The position numbers and the translations under genes are program-made. Positions 11,427 to 23,317 of a stretch of 64,000 nt of DNA are shown piece by piece (the first letter of the stretch is position 1; every line of letters starts with the position of its first letter). The notes under the pieces were generated by a model. The model was not told the DNA's origin. It did no database searches and was given only the letters and a program-made list of their open reading frames with translations. This DNA is from Lumnitzera littorea. Lineage: Eukaryota; Streptophyta; Magnoliopsida; Myrtales; Combretaceae. The stretch spans positions 11,254,341-11,318,340 of the forward strand of contig JAMXBB010000003.1 in the NCBI GenBank assembly GCA_024138015.1. Reading direction: 5' to 3'.

Positions 11427-11780
11427 ATGACCTATAAGGCACAAGTGCCGGTTGACTTCGTGGTAGAATATTTAGGAGAAGAAGAAGCACCACTAGGAAA
11501 TGATAAACTCGTGTGGACTCTCCACGTTGACGGGTCATCTACCTTGGGGAGTGGAGGTATGGGTCTCATTCTAATCAGCCCACACAAAGTTACTATCTGT
11601 TATGCCCTTAAGTTCGAGTTCAATTCGAGCAACAACAAATTCGAATACGAAGCCCTTATCGCCAGTCTTAAGTTGGCCAAAGAGATCAACGCCGAGCATT
11701 TACAGATCTTCTTGGACTCCATGATTGTCGTCTAGCAAGTCCAAGGCGAATACGAAGCTACGGACAATATTATAGCTAGG
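11427..11780 (+). pseudogene. RNase H of element A
   Basis: A frame with LVWTLHVDGSS, GGMGLILISP, then NNKFEYEALIASLKLAKEI and LQIFLDSMIVV. The acidic residues expected for catalysis (Asp of HVDG, Glu of EYEAL, Asp of LDS) are present. This is the additional RNase H domain typical of the Tat clade. A stop follows VV, and the next residues QVQGEYEATDN keep the frame, showing a single point lesion. Confidence 0.8.
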
Positions 11781-12009
11781 TACTTCGAGCAGGTAAAGAG
11801 CCTTATAGTTAAATTCCCTTCGTGAGATATCATGAAGATCCCTAGGCTAGAGAATTTAGTAACAGATTAGCTATCCAAGCTCGCCTCTATTGGGATACAA
11901 AAGCTCAAGGTGAAGGATAGGAAAATCTTCATAGAATACTTGCCAAAAAAAAGCATAACTTCGGGCTCGGTTGAAGTTTTGGAATTGACCACAGTACACT
12001 AGCGTTGAG

Positions 12010-12990
12010 CTAGATGGATCCTATCAGGAGTTATTTGGAGCAAGGCACACTCCCAGATGACAAGAGGGAGGTAAAGAAGCTCCGGTGTTGCTCCACTAAC
12101 TACATGTTAGTCGACAGCATCTTATATTGCAAGGGAGTCAACCTTCCCTTGCTTCGATACCTCCGAGAAGGTAAAGGGTTGTGCATCATGGAAAAGCTGT
12201 ACGCCAGAGTGTACAGCAATCATATTTAGTCTTAAGCCCTTTACCTCCAAGTACTATGACTTGAGTATTATTAACCTACCATGAGGCAAGACACGAAAGT
12301 TGTAGCCCAAAAGTGCCTACAATACCAAAAGCACGTACCAATCAATCATGTACCTAACACCAGCCTCCAACCCCTAACCAACCCATAGCTATTCGCATAA
12401 TGGGGAATTGATATTCTCGATGCCTTCCTAAAAGCTTCAGGAGGACGGTAGTTCATAATTGTTGTTGTCAATTACTTCATGAAGGGGGTAGAAGATGAAG
12501 CAGTGGTAAAGATCACAGAGAAAAGTGTTGAATCTTTCGTTAGAAACAACATTCTCTCCTAGTTTGGGGTCCCCTATGCTCTTATTATGGACAACGGGCG
12601 ACAATTTAATAACCTCAAATCCAGGGAGTTTTGCATCAAGCACCATATCACCCCATACTTCACCTCAGTGGCCTACCCTCAATCGAATGGACAAGTCGAG
12701 GCAACTAATTGAATTATCTTGGATAGCTTAAAGAAGCATGTGGACCGATCTTAGGGTGCCTAGGCCAACGGACTACCCAATATCCTGTAAGGGTATAGGA
12801 CCACCCATCATACTTCTACAAGCAAGACCCCCTTTCACTTAGCATTCGGGTCAAAAGTAGTCCTCCCCATCAAACTTCCTAATATCCAAACTTAAAGTTT
12901 CGACACTGCCCTTAATGAGTTACTGTTGTAAGCAAATGCCGATACCATCAAGGAATTTAAGGTTGACAATCTAATGTGCCGAAAGCTAGA
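12010..12990 (+). pseudogene. Integrase of element A
   Basis: After a linker (MDPIRSYLEQGTLPDD, near 12014) come a damaged zinc-binding region and the catalytic core: WGIDILDAFLKASGG near 12400, IMDNGRQFNN near 12590 and YPQSNGQVEATN near 12675, giving the Asp, Asp and Glu of the DDE triad. In-frame stops occur throughout. The C-terminal part degrades around 12950. Confidence 0.8.
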
Positions 12991-13232
12991 AGCCATAAGT
13001 TCGCGAGAACGGCAAGGTAAGCTGGCCCCCAATTGAGAAGACTTAGATAGCGAGCTCATCCTACGTATATGGAATGTCGATAACCTTTGGCTTTATTTTG
13101 ATTAGCGTATTGTTGTGTACATCTTTCCAAAATAATGAAATAAAGAATTTGCTTCATAATTTGTTATTTAACTCTCTCTCACTTTCTCTACTACCATCCA
13201 AGCCTTTGAAAGGGCGAACAGACCACTTATCG

Positions 13233-13650
13233 GGCAAGTCGAAACGCCACCGACCTGACCCCCTTAGGTGACCTTAGCAAAGGGAAACACCCCTTACACA
13301 TAGGAACTCTCATATTTCAAGTCGCTCGAAACACCATCGACTTGACTCCCCTCGGATAACCTTGGCAAGAGGAAACACTCCTTGTATAGAGGAACTCTTA
13401 TCTTTTAGGCAAGTCGAAACACCATCAACTTGATCCTCTCAGGTAACCTCGACGAAGGGAAACACCCATTGTACAGAAAAACTCCTATCTTTTAAGTAAG
13501 CTGAAATGCCACCGACTTGACCCCCTTAGGTAATCTTAATAGTAGGAAACACCTCTTATACAGAAGAACTCTCATGTTTCGGGAAGGTCGAAAGGCTACT
13601 TGAGTAACCTTAGTACGAGGAAACACCCCTTGCATACGGGTACTCCAACG
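13233..13650 (+). repeat. 88-bp tandem repeat array, about 5 units
   Basis: Units start near 13233, 13318, 13409, 13495 and 13581. Each has the order AAGTCGAAAC, a CACC-GACTTGACC block, a GGTAACCTTG-like block, GGAAACACC and GAACTCT. Units differ at about one base in five to seven. The array sits just after pol of element A, where Tat-lineage elements often carry tandem repeats in their untranslated 3' region. Confidence 0.8.
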
Positions 13651-13800
13651 CAACTTAATAACAGAAGGTTAAAAAAAAAAAAACTAAGTCTAGAAGTACA
13701 CGTTATGTAACATTCTTAAAATTGGAATTTCATTCATAAATCTTTAAATTGCAAGGCTAAGGCCGGCATTTCGACCCGAAATGTAAAAAATAAGAAGAAT
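13651..13800. other. Spacer between tandem array and accessory gene
   Basis: Poly-A run at 13671-13684 and AT-rich sequence. On the minus strand this could hold the 3' end of the accessory gene, but I see no clear signal. Confidence 0.4.
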
Positions 13801-15512
13801 TATTGCTTAAGATTAGCTAACTTCGGCAACTCTGAAAAGTTCAAAGCCTCGATTTGCTCGAAGCGCTAATTCAACGGTGCCTCTTGAGGAAGTTGGCCTT
13901 ATGCTAGAGTAGAGGTGAGAGGTCGTTGCTAAGGGTAAGCAAAAGGATCGCCTTGTTCCTGATTTCTATGTTTAGCACAAAATGGATGTAGCAATCTATT
14001 CGACCCTAGTAGCAAAAGAGGTGCTTGGAACTTTGTCGGCCGCCTGCATGGCTTCCTTCTCTTGTGCTTTGGCCTCCCTTTTCTCCTTGAAGGTGGGTGA
14101 GTCCACGAAATCTAAGAAGCTTAGGTAAAGGCTCGGATGGTAGGAGAACACTTATCTCTTTGTATAGTGAATGCAATCAATAGACAAGTCCTTCAACTCT
14201 TCCAACCACTTGTTGGTCATTCGATAATCAGCAATAGCCTTCTTCACAGTGGTAACACTAAGGACCTCCTGACTCTCCATCTTGGAGATGATCTGCTCCA
14301 TTTTTGAAACTCTCCCTTACCGCTCATGGACTTGTCATTCTAACCCTACCTTCAGACTGGCCAGCTCCAACAAAGTAGCTCTAACGCCTTCATACTTTGA
14401 AGCCTTCATTGCTAGCTTGGTCTGCAGCTTAGCAACCGATGCCTTCAGCTTGGCGTCTCTTTCTCAATTTGGGCCTTGGCTTCCCTCTCCTCATCTAACC
14501 TCTAAGAAAACTAAGCCTTGATCCTATGCTTATCTTGGAGCTGAGTTCTCAAGTCGTCTACCTTCTTGGCAACGCATTCAGCAACTTCCTGCTTACACTT
14601 TGTGTCCATTAATTGCTCTTTGAGCCCAACTACCTACACACAAGAATGGCGCAAGTGCCGGTTAGCTTTGGAAAATTTCTCTAAATAATTATTAGACTCT
14701 GCCTCTCATAGGTATTTAGTAGCTATGCCCAACGCCTCCTGAAGATCCTTTACCTCTTTCTAAGCGGCATCAAATTTATTTAATTGAAGCATCACATTGA
14801 CCGTAGTATTATAGAGAAACATGAGTCATTGTTAATACAATGAGAAGAAGTGAAGCATGTTAATGCAGAAGTAACAAAGACTTATTTGCCACATGAGCAT
14901 ACTCAAGTGACCCTCTATCTCCATGGAGTCATCCCCACCTTCCATGACAGCCCCTCAAGGATAGCCCAATCTCTGGGGGTATAAGAACCCAAAGAAGCTT
15001 GGTAACTGAGTTTCCAATACCACCACATAATGTCATTGGCATGGACCTTCCACTTTGGCCTTAAGAGCTTCCCCTTGGCCCTCTTTATTTTCACCTTAGG
15101 AGCTCCCCTCAAGATTTCTTCATCCTGGGAGATGTATGACGCCTCTTAGAATGAGTTTAGTTAGATCCCTAGTAACCTACAATCATTAAGGACATTAAAA
15201 AATCTGTCCCCTAAGTCATCAACACATTGGGAAGGATAAGCTGTTAGCCACTTGTTCCATTTTGTTCGACTCAAGGGTCCCTTCGCTAGCAGTCTTTGTT
15301 TCTTAGCTCTAGACGTCACTTTTCCTAAAGTCTTAGGTACCTTCCTCTTTTGCCCCGTTATTGTAAGAGGGCTCGCCATCTATACCTTTGCCTCGTCTTC
15401 TCTAGCAAGCTCATCTCCTATAACAATGGGCTCAGTAATGCAAATGGGGGCACGAGGAGGAAGCACAAGGGCAACTAGCTCTGTAGCCAGTAGCTGTACT
15501 AGGGGAGCAACA
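13801..15512 (-). pseudogene. Opposite-strand accessory gene of element A, distal part
   Basis: Minus-strand frames give a segment near 15379-15161 beginning MASPLTITGQKRKVPKT and containing AKKQR, a basic stretch like a bipartite nuclear localisation signal. Next come RAKGKLLRPKWKVHANDI and WAILEGLSWKVGM (15112-14915), then a long charged region (14800-13850) suggestive of coiled coil. Stops and frameshifts interrupt it. It continues the gene whose start lies at 26708; element B separates the halves. An opposite-strand gene between pol and 3' LTR is known in some Tat elements (Grande of maize). I recognise no enzymatic domain. Confidence 0.55.
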
Positions 15513-15517
15513 GGTAT
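15513..15517. repeat. Target-site duplication of element B, left copy
   Basis: GGTAT directly before the 5' LTR; AGTAT follows the 3' LTR at 25412-25416. Four of five bases match. Confidence 0.7.
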
Positions 15518-16364
15518 TGATAGGAATCAGGCTACCGAACCTTTTACCTGTAGCCGAGCTCGAAGACTAGAAGGGTTGGCATGACGAATTCTCCTGTTCC
15601 AACCAACCTATGCCGAGGCCAAGTACTTGCTGAGTCACCTTTAATGCCACACTGTATGACTGCCCATTGCTCTATGGTATGCCGAGTTGATGATTACTCT
15701 CCAACACCGAGCCAACCAATTACTCGGCATCTTCCTTACCGAGAAGTCAAAAGAGAGAGATAAGACTGACTAAGTCATCTCTACTCAGACAAACTCATCT
15801 TTCCATACTTTTTGTCTGCATTTCCTAATAACTTTACCAATGTAACATCGCCACATGTATAGTATCATATGTAGAATTTGTAGCACCAATGATTGTTTTT
15901 TCTTCTATATTCTTTTTTACCCTTTTATATCGTATACAATGCTACTTTAGGAAATGTCCTTTTTGTCTTTTCCCTTTTGGGCAAGTTACCCTAACTTACG
16001 GGTATAAATATCTTTATACTTGTAGCTGTAGGAGGTAGATTACCTTCAATACACTTGTACGTTCTCTCTTACATAAACACTACTTGTTTACTCTCAGCAT
16101 CACTCTTATCCTTTCCCTTAAACAAGGTTAGGTGGCGAGTAGCTTCATTGGACCAATTCGTACATCATATCGAATGATATCGTGAATCCTCGGAATTTCT
16201 TTTGGTGCATCATATCCTTTGAAGCTGTTCGTGGTTTTTTACTTATTATTTCATTTGTCATTTTTACCCTTTCGTACCTTTCCCTATTAACCCTTTTTAA
16301 GCTTTCTGTAAGCTTGGGCCCATCCAGTGACTGGCCTTGTTGTTCTTGGTTACGGTTCGCAACA
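15518..16364 (+). repeat. 5' LTR of element B
   Basis: Starts TGATAGGAATCAGGC and ends GGTTCGCAACA. A TATAAATA box lies near 16003. It pairs with the 3' LTR at 24557-25411 along its full length. Related LTRs: reversed at 5014-5899, solo at 27729-28591. Confidence 0.9.
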
Positions 16365-16895
16365 TTATGGTATCAGAGTGGAGGTTTTGTATGAGCTGTA
16401 ATTAGTTCTTCTTGAATTCTATTAAACTTTGTTTTGGTGCATCATATCCTTTGAAGTTGTTCGTGGTTTTTTACTTATTATTTCATTTGTCATTTTTACC
16501 CTTTCGTACCTTTCCCCATTAACCCTTTTTAAGCTTTCTGTAAGCTTGGGCCCATCCAGTGACTGGCCTTGTTGTTCTTGGTTACGGTTCGCAACATTAT
16601 GGTATCAGAGTGGAGGTTTTGTGTGAGCTGTAATTGGTTCTTCTTGAATTCTATTAAACTTTGTTTTAGTGCATCATATCCTTTGAAGCTGTTTATGGTT
16701 TTTTACTTATTATTTCATTTGTCATTTTTACCCTTTCGTATCTTTCCCCATTAACCCTTTTTAAGCTTTCTATAAGCTTGGGCCCATCCAGTGACTGGTT
16801 TTGTTGTTCTTGGTTACGGTTCGCAATATTATGGTATCAGAGTGGAGGTTTTGTGTGAGCTGTAATTAGTTCTTCTTGAATTCTATTAAACTTTG
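16200..16895 (+). repeat. Three tandem 232-bp units across the LTR/PBS boundary
   Basis: Units start at 16200, 16432 and 16664, each beginning TTTTGGTGCATCATATCC or a one-base variant and spaced exactly 232 bases. Each contains the last 165 bases of the LTR, the primer-binding site and about 50 bases of leader. Units differ by only a few substitutions. The 3' LTR has just one copy of the LTR part, so the amplification happened at the 5' end. Confidence 0.95.
16368..16378 (+). other. Primer-binding site of element B, copies 1 to 3
   Basis: TGGTATCAGAG, complementary to plant initiator tRNA-Met, three bases after the LTR. Because of the 232-bp triplication it recurs at 16600 and 16832. Confidence 0.85.
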
Positions 16896-17015
16896 TTTTG
16901 TGTGTGAGAAATAGAGCAACTTATTGTATTCATTTGACTGTTGTGTTGTTAGTTGTTCACTTTCTGAAGTTTTTGTTTAAATTTAAATCTGTAAGGAAAA
17001 ATAATAGACTAAAAT

Positions 17016-17860
17016 ATGAATGTTAATGCTGGTGATGATAGTGGAGTTGTCTACCATGGACGATAATCTCAGGGAACTCCCAGAAGTACTAACAAGAGAC
17101 TTGATGAGGTAGCTAACCTCTTAATAGATCTGAATTGAGCTAATCAGGCCCTGTCTTGCCAACCCACTAAGGCCGTGCAAAATACTCCACAAGCTGTTTA
17201 ACCTATTAGAGGTCAAAACCCAGCTTGACCAATTTAAGGTAGAGGAGTTAGCGAATGGGTAAGTCAAAGGATAGACCTTAGAGAGCTTGATGAGGAGGAA
17301 GAAGAGTATTTTGAAGATGAACATGTACGAGTCCCCATAGCATCCGACCATGTGAAGCTTCGAATTCTGGGTTTCAATGGATTTGGGAATGCTTACGAGT
17401 ATCTGGATTGGAAAGAGAAGGTAGAGCGTATATTTGATTACTATCAATATGAGGATTATGAGAAAGTGAGGACTGCTGTTGTTGAATTTTCTGGATATGC
17501 CGCCATATGGTGGAAGAATTTTCAGGATATGAGAGGAAGAAAGGGGTACCAAGAGATTAACACCTGGCTCGAGATGAAGAGGGTACTTAGAAACAGATTT
17601 GTGCTGGAAACTTATTTTCAAGATACTTTCACTCGGCTTTAAGAGTTGAGGCAGGGAAGCCAAACAATTGATGAATATGTTCAAGAATTCCAAATACTTA
17701 TGATAAGATGTGAAGTAGAGGAACCACCAGCTCAAACAGTTTCAAGGTTTACTACTGGGTTAAGAGGAGACATCTGAGACATTGTGGAGCTGCAACGATT
17801 TGATACGATGGATGAATCTATTAGGATTGCCTAGTGAGTAAAGAGACAAAGAAGGAGCCG
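17016..17860 (+). pseudogene. Gag of element B (Retrotrans_gag)
   Basis: The ATG at 17016 opens a frame that is in phase with the gag core at 17352-17642, with several stops between. The core reads KLRILGFNGFGNAYEYLDW, YAAIWWKNFQDM and MKRVLRNRFVLETYFQD, then after a stop ELRQGSQTIDEYVQEFQ and MIRCEVEEP. This is the capsid-forming domain and is closely related to the gag of element C. Six or more stop codons make it a pseudogene. Confidence 0.85.
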
Positions 17861-17999
17861 AGTAACGACCCAAATGCTAACTAGAGGACCAGGACAGGCA
17901 AGTCACCAAACTCAGTCTAGTAGTGAGCCAAGCAGAAAGGCTGACCTGAAGATGTAGTGCCGACCTGAACGTATGAGAAGGGGCAAGGGTTTGGTAGGA

Positions 18000-18065
18000 A
18001 GACCGGCCATATCAAGTGCTTCAAGTGTCAAGGGTTAGGATGCATAGCTACTTAGTGCCCAAACC
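18000..18065 (+). pseudogene. Zinc knuckle of element B
   Basis: Reads IKCFKCQGLGCIAT, a stop, then CPN. This is the nucleocapsid CCHC finger (family form GHIATQC) with the His replaced by Cys and one Gln codon turned into a stop. Confidence 0.7.
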
Positions 18066-18299
18066 ATAGGATGACAGTCATTAAGGGAGACATCCCAAAG
18101 TTAGAAGTAGAGAGTATAGATGAGGAACTCAAGGAGGAGGAGGTTCCTGTTGAGAAGGAAAATGCTAAAAAAGAACTGATTTAGGTGGATGTGTTTCCCG
18201 ATGACTTAGACCAGTTACTTATGGTTGTCCAATGCACTATGAGTGTAGAACCCTTACGAGAGGAGGAACAAAGGGAGAATTTGTTTCATACCACCTGCA

Positions 18300-18730
18300 A
18301 GGTGAATGATTAGATGTGTGCTCTCATTATGGATAGTGGAAGTTGCACCAATGTGGCATTAGCCGATCTTGTTTCAAAACTGAAGTTGCCAACTATTGCA
18401 TATCCTAGGCCATATAAGTTGCACTGGTTGAGTGAGAAAGGGGCATTACATGTCACTTAGCAAATACTGCTACCGATCACTATAATGAATTACTCTGACC
18501 AAATCCTCTACGACGTGTTGCCTATGTGCGCTTACCACATGTTGATGGGTAGGCCGTGGTTGTTTGACAAGAGAGTTATACATGGCGACTACAGGAACAT
18601 GTATACATTAGAAAAAGATGACTGGAAGATCATGCTGAATCCGATGCTGTCGAGAGAAGTTCATAAGTTACAGATGAAACTAGCTTGCAGATCAAAGAAA
18701 GCTCTAATGATAAGTAGATTCGAGCTCTAA
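18300..18730 (+). pseudogene. Aspartic protease of element B
   Basis: The active-site motif IMDSGSCTNVA is intact near 18326-18358. It is followed by a typical retropepsin body (NYSDQILYDVLPM, HMLMGRPWLFD, near 18485-18575). The protease cuts the Gag-Pol polyprotein. Stops upstream disconnect it from gag. Confidence 0.75.
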
Positions 18731-18829
18731 GAGGCCATCAATGTTAACAAGCCAACCCTATTGTTGGTCAGGCGACTATTGGAAGTGAAGGAGTAGAGTA
18801 AGCTTCGTTAGGAAATCAAGGAGTTGATA

Positions 18830-19830
18830 GATGATTATGTCGACCTGTTCCTCGAACAGTTACCTAAGAGGTTGCCCCCAATTCAAAGTATAAAGCACTG
18901 CATTGACTTAATACCCGGTGCTACACTACTGAATAAGTTAGCTTATTGGATGAATCCCGAGCAAGCTTCTGAACTCTAACGTCAAGTTAATGAGTTGCTA
19001 GAGAGAGGTTATGTAAGAGAGAGTCTTAGCCTTTGTGCTGTGCCTGTACTTCTAGTGCCAAAGAAGGATGGAACCTAGCAAATGTGTGTTAACAACTGAG
19101 CTGTGAACAAAATCATGATCAAATACAGGTATTCGATCTTAAGGCTAGAAGACATGTTAGATGAGGTAAGTGGAGCCAAGATTTTCAGCAAGATTGATTT
19201 TAAATCTGGCCATCATCAAATCCGCATGAGACTAGGAGACAAGTGGAAGACTACATTCAAGACTCGATATGGACTTTACGAGTGGATGGTCATGCCCTTT
19301 AGCTTGTCGAATACCCTAAGCACTCTCATGAGACTTATGAACCATGTGCTGAGACATCTCATAGGGGAGTGTGTCGTGGTGTATTTTGACGACATCCTAA
19401 TCTACAATGCCAACATGCTGAGTTACTGTAAACATCTCAGAGCAGTCCTAGATATCCTTTGTGCCAAGAGACTATTTAGTAATTTGAAAAAATGTTGCTT
19501 CTGCTAAGAGGAAGTAATATTCTTGGGGTATGTAGTTAGTGAAGAAGGCCTGCGAGTCAATGATGAGAAGATCAAGGTAATTATTAAGTGGTCGACTCCT
19601 ACTACTTGTGCCAACGTAAGAAGTTTCCACGGACTAACTTTGTTTTATAGAAGGTTTATTAGGAATTTTAGTACCATCACCTTGCCACTTACTGAGTTAA
19701 CAAAGAAGAATACCGACTTCCGATGGGGAGAAAGGGAGGAGAGGAGTTTTGCAAACACAAAAGAAAGATTGATCTCTACCCTGGTGTTAGTACTTCCTAA
19801 TTTTGACAAAATTTTTAAACCGGAATGCGA
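18830..19830 (+). pseudogene. Reverse transcriptase of element B
   Basis: Motifs in order: [58 protein letters not shown] and [12 protein letters not shown] near 19375, the intact catalytic YFDD. Then [13 protein letters not shown] and the connection motif [14 protein letters not shown]. The frame is open from 19103 to 19507 and from 19523 to 19849, separated by one stop. It is the best-preserved polymerase in the window. Confidence 0.9.
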
Positions 19831-20220
19831 TGATCGGGCGTTGAAATAGGTGCTATCCTGATGTAAGAAGGCTAATCAATTGCCTTCCATAGTGAAAAGC
19901 TCCGAGGACCTCAGTTGAACTATTCCGTAAATGATAAGGAACTTTTAGCACTGATTCGAGCAATGCAAGTGTGGCAACATTACTTACTGCCGAGAGAATT
20001 TGTCATATATAATGGCCATGAATCGCTGAAATACCTCTTAAATCAGACCAAGTTGTTGAAGCGACAGGTGAGATGAGTTGAAATCCTTGAGAGGTTCAAT
20101 TTTGTAATTAAATACAAGCAAGGAAAGAGCAACGTAGTTGCAGATGCTCTTTCGATGAGACATGCACTTTTATTAGAACTACAGACCAAGTTATTTGGTT
20201 TCGCAAGTATCAAAGAACAG
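19831..20220 (+). pseudogene. RNase H of element B, cut by solo LTR D
   Basis: Recognisable motifs are [35 protein letters not shown] and [19 protein letters not shown], the standard gypsy RNase H. The first catalytic Asp appears displaced by a frameshift near 19850. The sequence stops at 20220 where solo LTR D begins and resumes at 23318. Confidence 0.8.
20216..20220. repeat. Target-site duplication of solo LTR D
   Basis: AACAG at 20216-20220 and again at 23313-23317, an exact 5-bp match flanking the TG...CA ends. Confidence 0.95.
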
Positions 20221-23200
20221 TGTCACACCCCGAAGCGGCAGAGTCGTAACAGCCCCGCCGTGTAAACCATCCTAAGATAGAAGTTGGCCTTACAACCACT
20301 ATCTTAGACCTGATCTACACAAGGTATCCACAACTAACCCACTTTGAAGTAGACAGTTTATAATTTAAACAAATCATTTACCTATAAAAGTGAGGAATTA
20401 TATGTATATGTTATAATTCAATTATTGCAGTTAAAGTTTACAAGATTTCTCTATAGTATTTTTCTAAATTATTACATCATTCGGAAATGAAAAATAATTC
20501 TAAAATAAAAACTTGGACCTTAAAAATATGATTTTGTTCTTCCATGTTTTTCCTCACTCCCCAAGATCCAGCAGTTGCTAGCTTTGGAGTAATTATATGC
20601 TGCTTCTTAGCCAGCACCTGTACGGCGTTTATAGGGATATGAGCAACCACAACTTAGTAAGTAGGGACGGAGGACTTAAAACTATACCATACATACAACA
20701 AGGTTTTCAATCACTTATTAGGTGCAATGCATGTGCAAGCAAATACCATCGCACGACGTTGTCCGGCCCGTCGTGAGATTAGAGAAATTGCGCCCGCTCT
20801 AATCCGGGTTAAGGAGTTGTCGTTAATGCAACAGCTCATGACCAAACCCAGGCTTGTGTAATGGAGACCTTACTCCTCCCGCGACTACCTTCGAACCACT
20901 GTCTTCACCCTCGCCGCGACCTCCTCTTCCGTCACTTAGTTCAACTGAGGATGAAGAAGAGACCATTTTGGAATCCTGCGCTATCCCTTCCGAAGGGGTC
21001 GGTATTTGGCCGGAGAGTCCTAAGTTCCCCTAACGGGTTGCCATGCATGTCCGATTATGATTACTGGTCGGATATTTGATTAAGTCCAGTTTAGGGTGAT
21101 CAATCCTTTCATACAATACATACAATACGTGCCAGAGGAACAAACAAAATCATAGCATCACCCATAATCAAGTACATGCACACATTCGACTATCTAACAA
21201 GCACAACCAAGCATAATCTTAAGCCTCCAAAATACAGCATCGTATTAATCCCAACTTACCTCGACTCTTCGCTCACTCACTCGAGGTCCGATTTGCTCAA
21301 GCCATCGCCGATCATCCCTATAACACAAACGTGGTTTCAACTTTTCATATAACTATGATAGGTTCATTTTATCCTATAACGCTTATTGTTAGGTTCTGTT
21401 TAGGGTTTAATATGCTTAATTATCTAGGTCTTAGGTCTTTTATAATTATTATAGGGTTAGGGTTAGGTTCGGGTTCGGTTTCCGTATCGATTTCTAAATT
21501 AGGTTTTAGTTCAATTTCTAAGTAGTGTTTTATATTCCAACCCTAGAAATTTATTTCAACTCATAATGTGAAATTAATCACATTACTTCCCAATCTCCTA
21601 AATACCATCATTATCCTTAGTCAGTGTTTATTTCACTCGGTACACTTAAATCCATATTAGTGTACTGAATTCACTCTTAATGTGATAAATTTTTACATTT
21701 TTCATATAATTCCATAAATTCAAGTTTCCTATCAGATTTATTGTACATTTTTATTATTCTCAAAATATCAATTTTTATTATAATATTTTCTATTTATTAT
21801 ATTTCTAGAAATTACATATTATATATTGTTACCTTTTATACACATAATGCATTTCTAATATTTCTATTACCCTAATTACCGTCTTTAAACAGCAATTATT
21901 ATTTCAAAATGTCTAAATCCATCCTAAATCAGATTTTACTCCAAATTTTCCCTAATTTACAAAATTAACTATTTTTCCTATTACTCATTTACTACATAAT
22001 TAACCTAATAATTACATCTAACACCCTAAATGCTACAAGTATCATACTCCATCAGATTTCCACATCCTAAAACATCTACTTATTCACTAAGTCAGTAATT
22101 AATAATTTAATTACTTAATTAACCTTAAATTACCCATTTTATGTCTCATTTTAAGGCCTAAAAATTATCTAAAAATTTTGAAAATTAATTTTTGAAAACG
22201 GGCTTCATAGCACTGTTCTATATGATCTAAATAATTTACACAAAAAATTTGGACTCGAAACTACACTTCTAAGGTCATTTATTTCTAAACCGAAACATGC
22301 TCGGTTTTGCATGATTTCTTAAGGATCCTATATCACGAGACATATTTTCATCAAAATAATATTTTTCCTACAAACTACATACAAAAATATTCCATAATAA
22401 CAAAATTCATAATTTTCTAATAATATTTACTATTTTTAAAAAATTACACAAGAATCGGACTGAAAATTGGACTCACCGGTTTGGGTGGCTCCTGCCACCG
22501 TGGGCCGCCGTGGCCTTGTCGGTCGGCGTGGGCGCTGTCACCACCGTGTGGTGGTGGTGGCCGTCCACTTCCAGCTACTCGTCTGGTGTGGGTTCCCTTT
22601 GAAAGCCCTAATTGCACGGTTTTTTCTAAACCAAATTTTTCTCTCAATTTTCAGCTCTCTCTAATTTTCTCTGATTTGTATCTGTCCAAATGAGCTTTCG
22701 AATTTTTCTTGCTATTTATAGATGATTTTTTGTAATTATTATGCATTAACTTGACAAGACTTTGCCAAATTTCCTTAATTTTTGGTTTTTAGGTTGTGAA
22801 ATTTTTATTGGCTAATTTTTCTTTTGCAGCTTTGGACCTGCCATGACCTGATCTTGATTAATCTTATCCTCTTCTGATTTTTTCTGATTTTTCCATAATT
22901 ATTTTATAATTTTCTTTAATTATTTACTTAGTTTTTGGCCAATTTAGGTAATTTCGAGTATTTTTATTTACACATAAATACATGTGGGGTACACATGAAC
23001 ATTTCTAAATATTATTTTAGTTATTCTAAAATTTTTAGTATACATATAATCTATCTCTAGTAATTTATTAGTTATTAGCTTACACTTTTTGCCTTTTCAG
23101 TAATTAGCAATTATTATGCTTAAAATTTGAAAATTTTATAGTCTCCTATTTTACTATTTATTTTCTTAAATTCAAGTTTACGAGATCATTTTTATTAATA

Positions 23201-23312
23201 TTTCTCTCAATAGTTTATAATTTGAGGTTTAATCGGATTCTTTAACCGATCGTTCAAAACTTATGTTCTAAGTTCAATCCTACAGTCAATTGGCTTAGCT
23301 TTGGGGCTTACA
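20221..23312. mobile_element. Solo LTR D (3.1 kb)
   Basis: Starts TGTCACACCCCGAAGCGG and ends GGGGCTTACA, with a perfect 5-bp duplication. It contains no gag, pol or primer-binding site and no internal direct repeat of its ends, so I read it as an LTR left after recombination between two LTRs. Its length is large for an LTR. It interrupts element B between RNase H and integrase, so it is younger than B. Short open frames near 22444-22693 reflect a local GC-rich patch. A heavily decayed relative lies at 53214-56419. Confidence 0.85.
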
Positions 23313-23317
23313 AACAG

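Noticed and set aside
16200..16895. CRISPR-like direct repeats
   Set aside because: The 232-bp units are directly adjacent with no unique spacers and hold a retrotransposon LTR end and primer site, in a eukaryotic genome.
17121..17735. 204-codon minus-strand frame
   Set aside because: It lies exactly opposite the gag of element B, whose plus-strand motifs are unmistakable; it is a shadow.
21450..21480. Telomere-like GGGTTAGGGTTAGG in solo LTR D
   Set aside because: Only two partial units, and the plant telomere unit is TTTAGGG. It drifts at once into GGTTCGGGTTCGG, so it is a chance simple repeat.
22444..22693. Overlapping open frames on both strands in a GC-rich patch
   Set aside because: They overlap each other in three frames inside solo LTR D and show no motif; they are produced by local GC richness.
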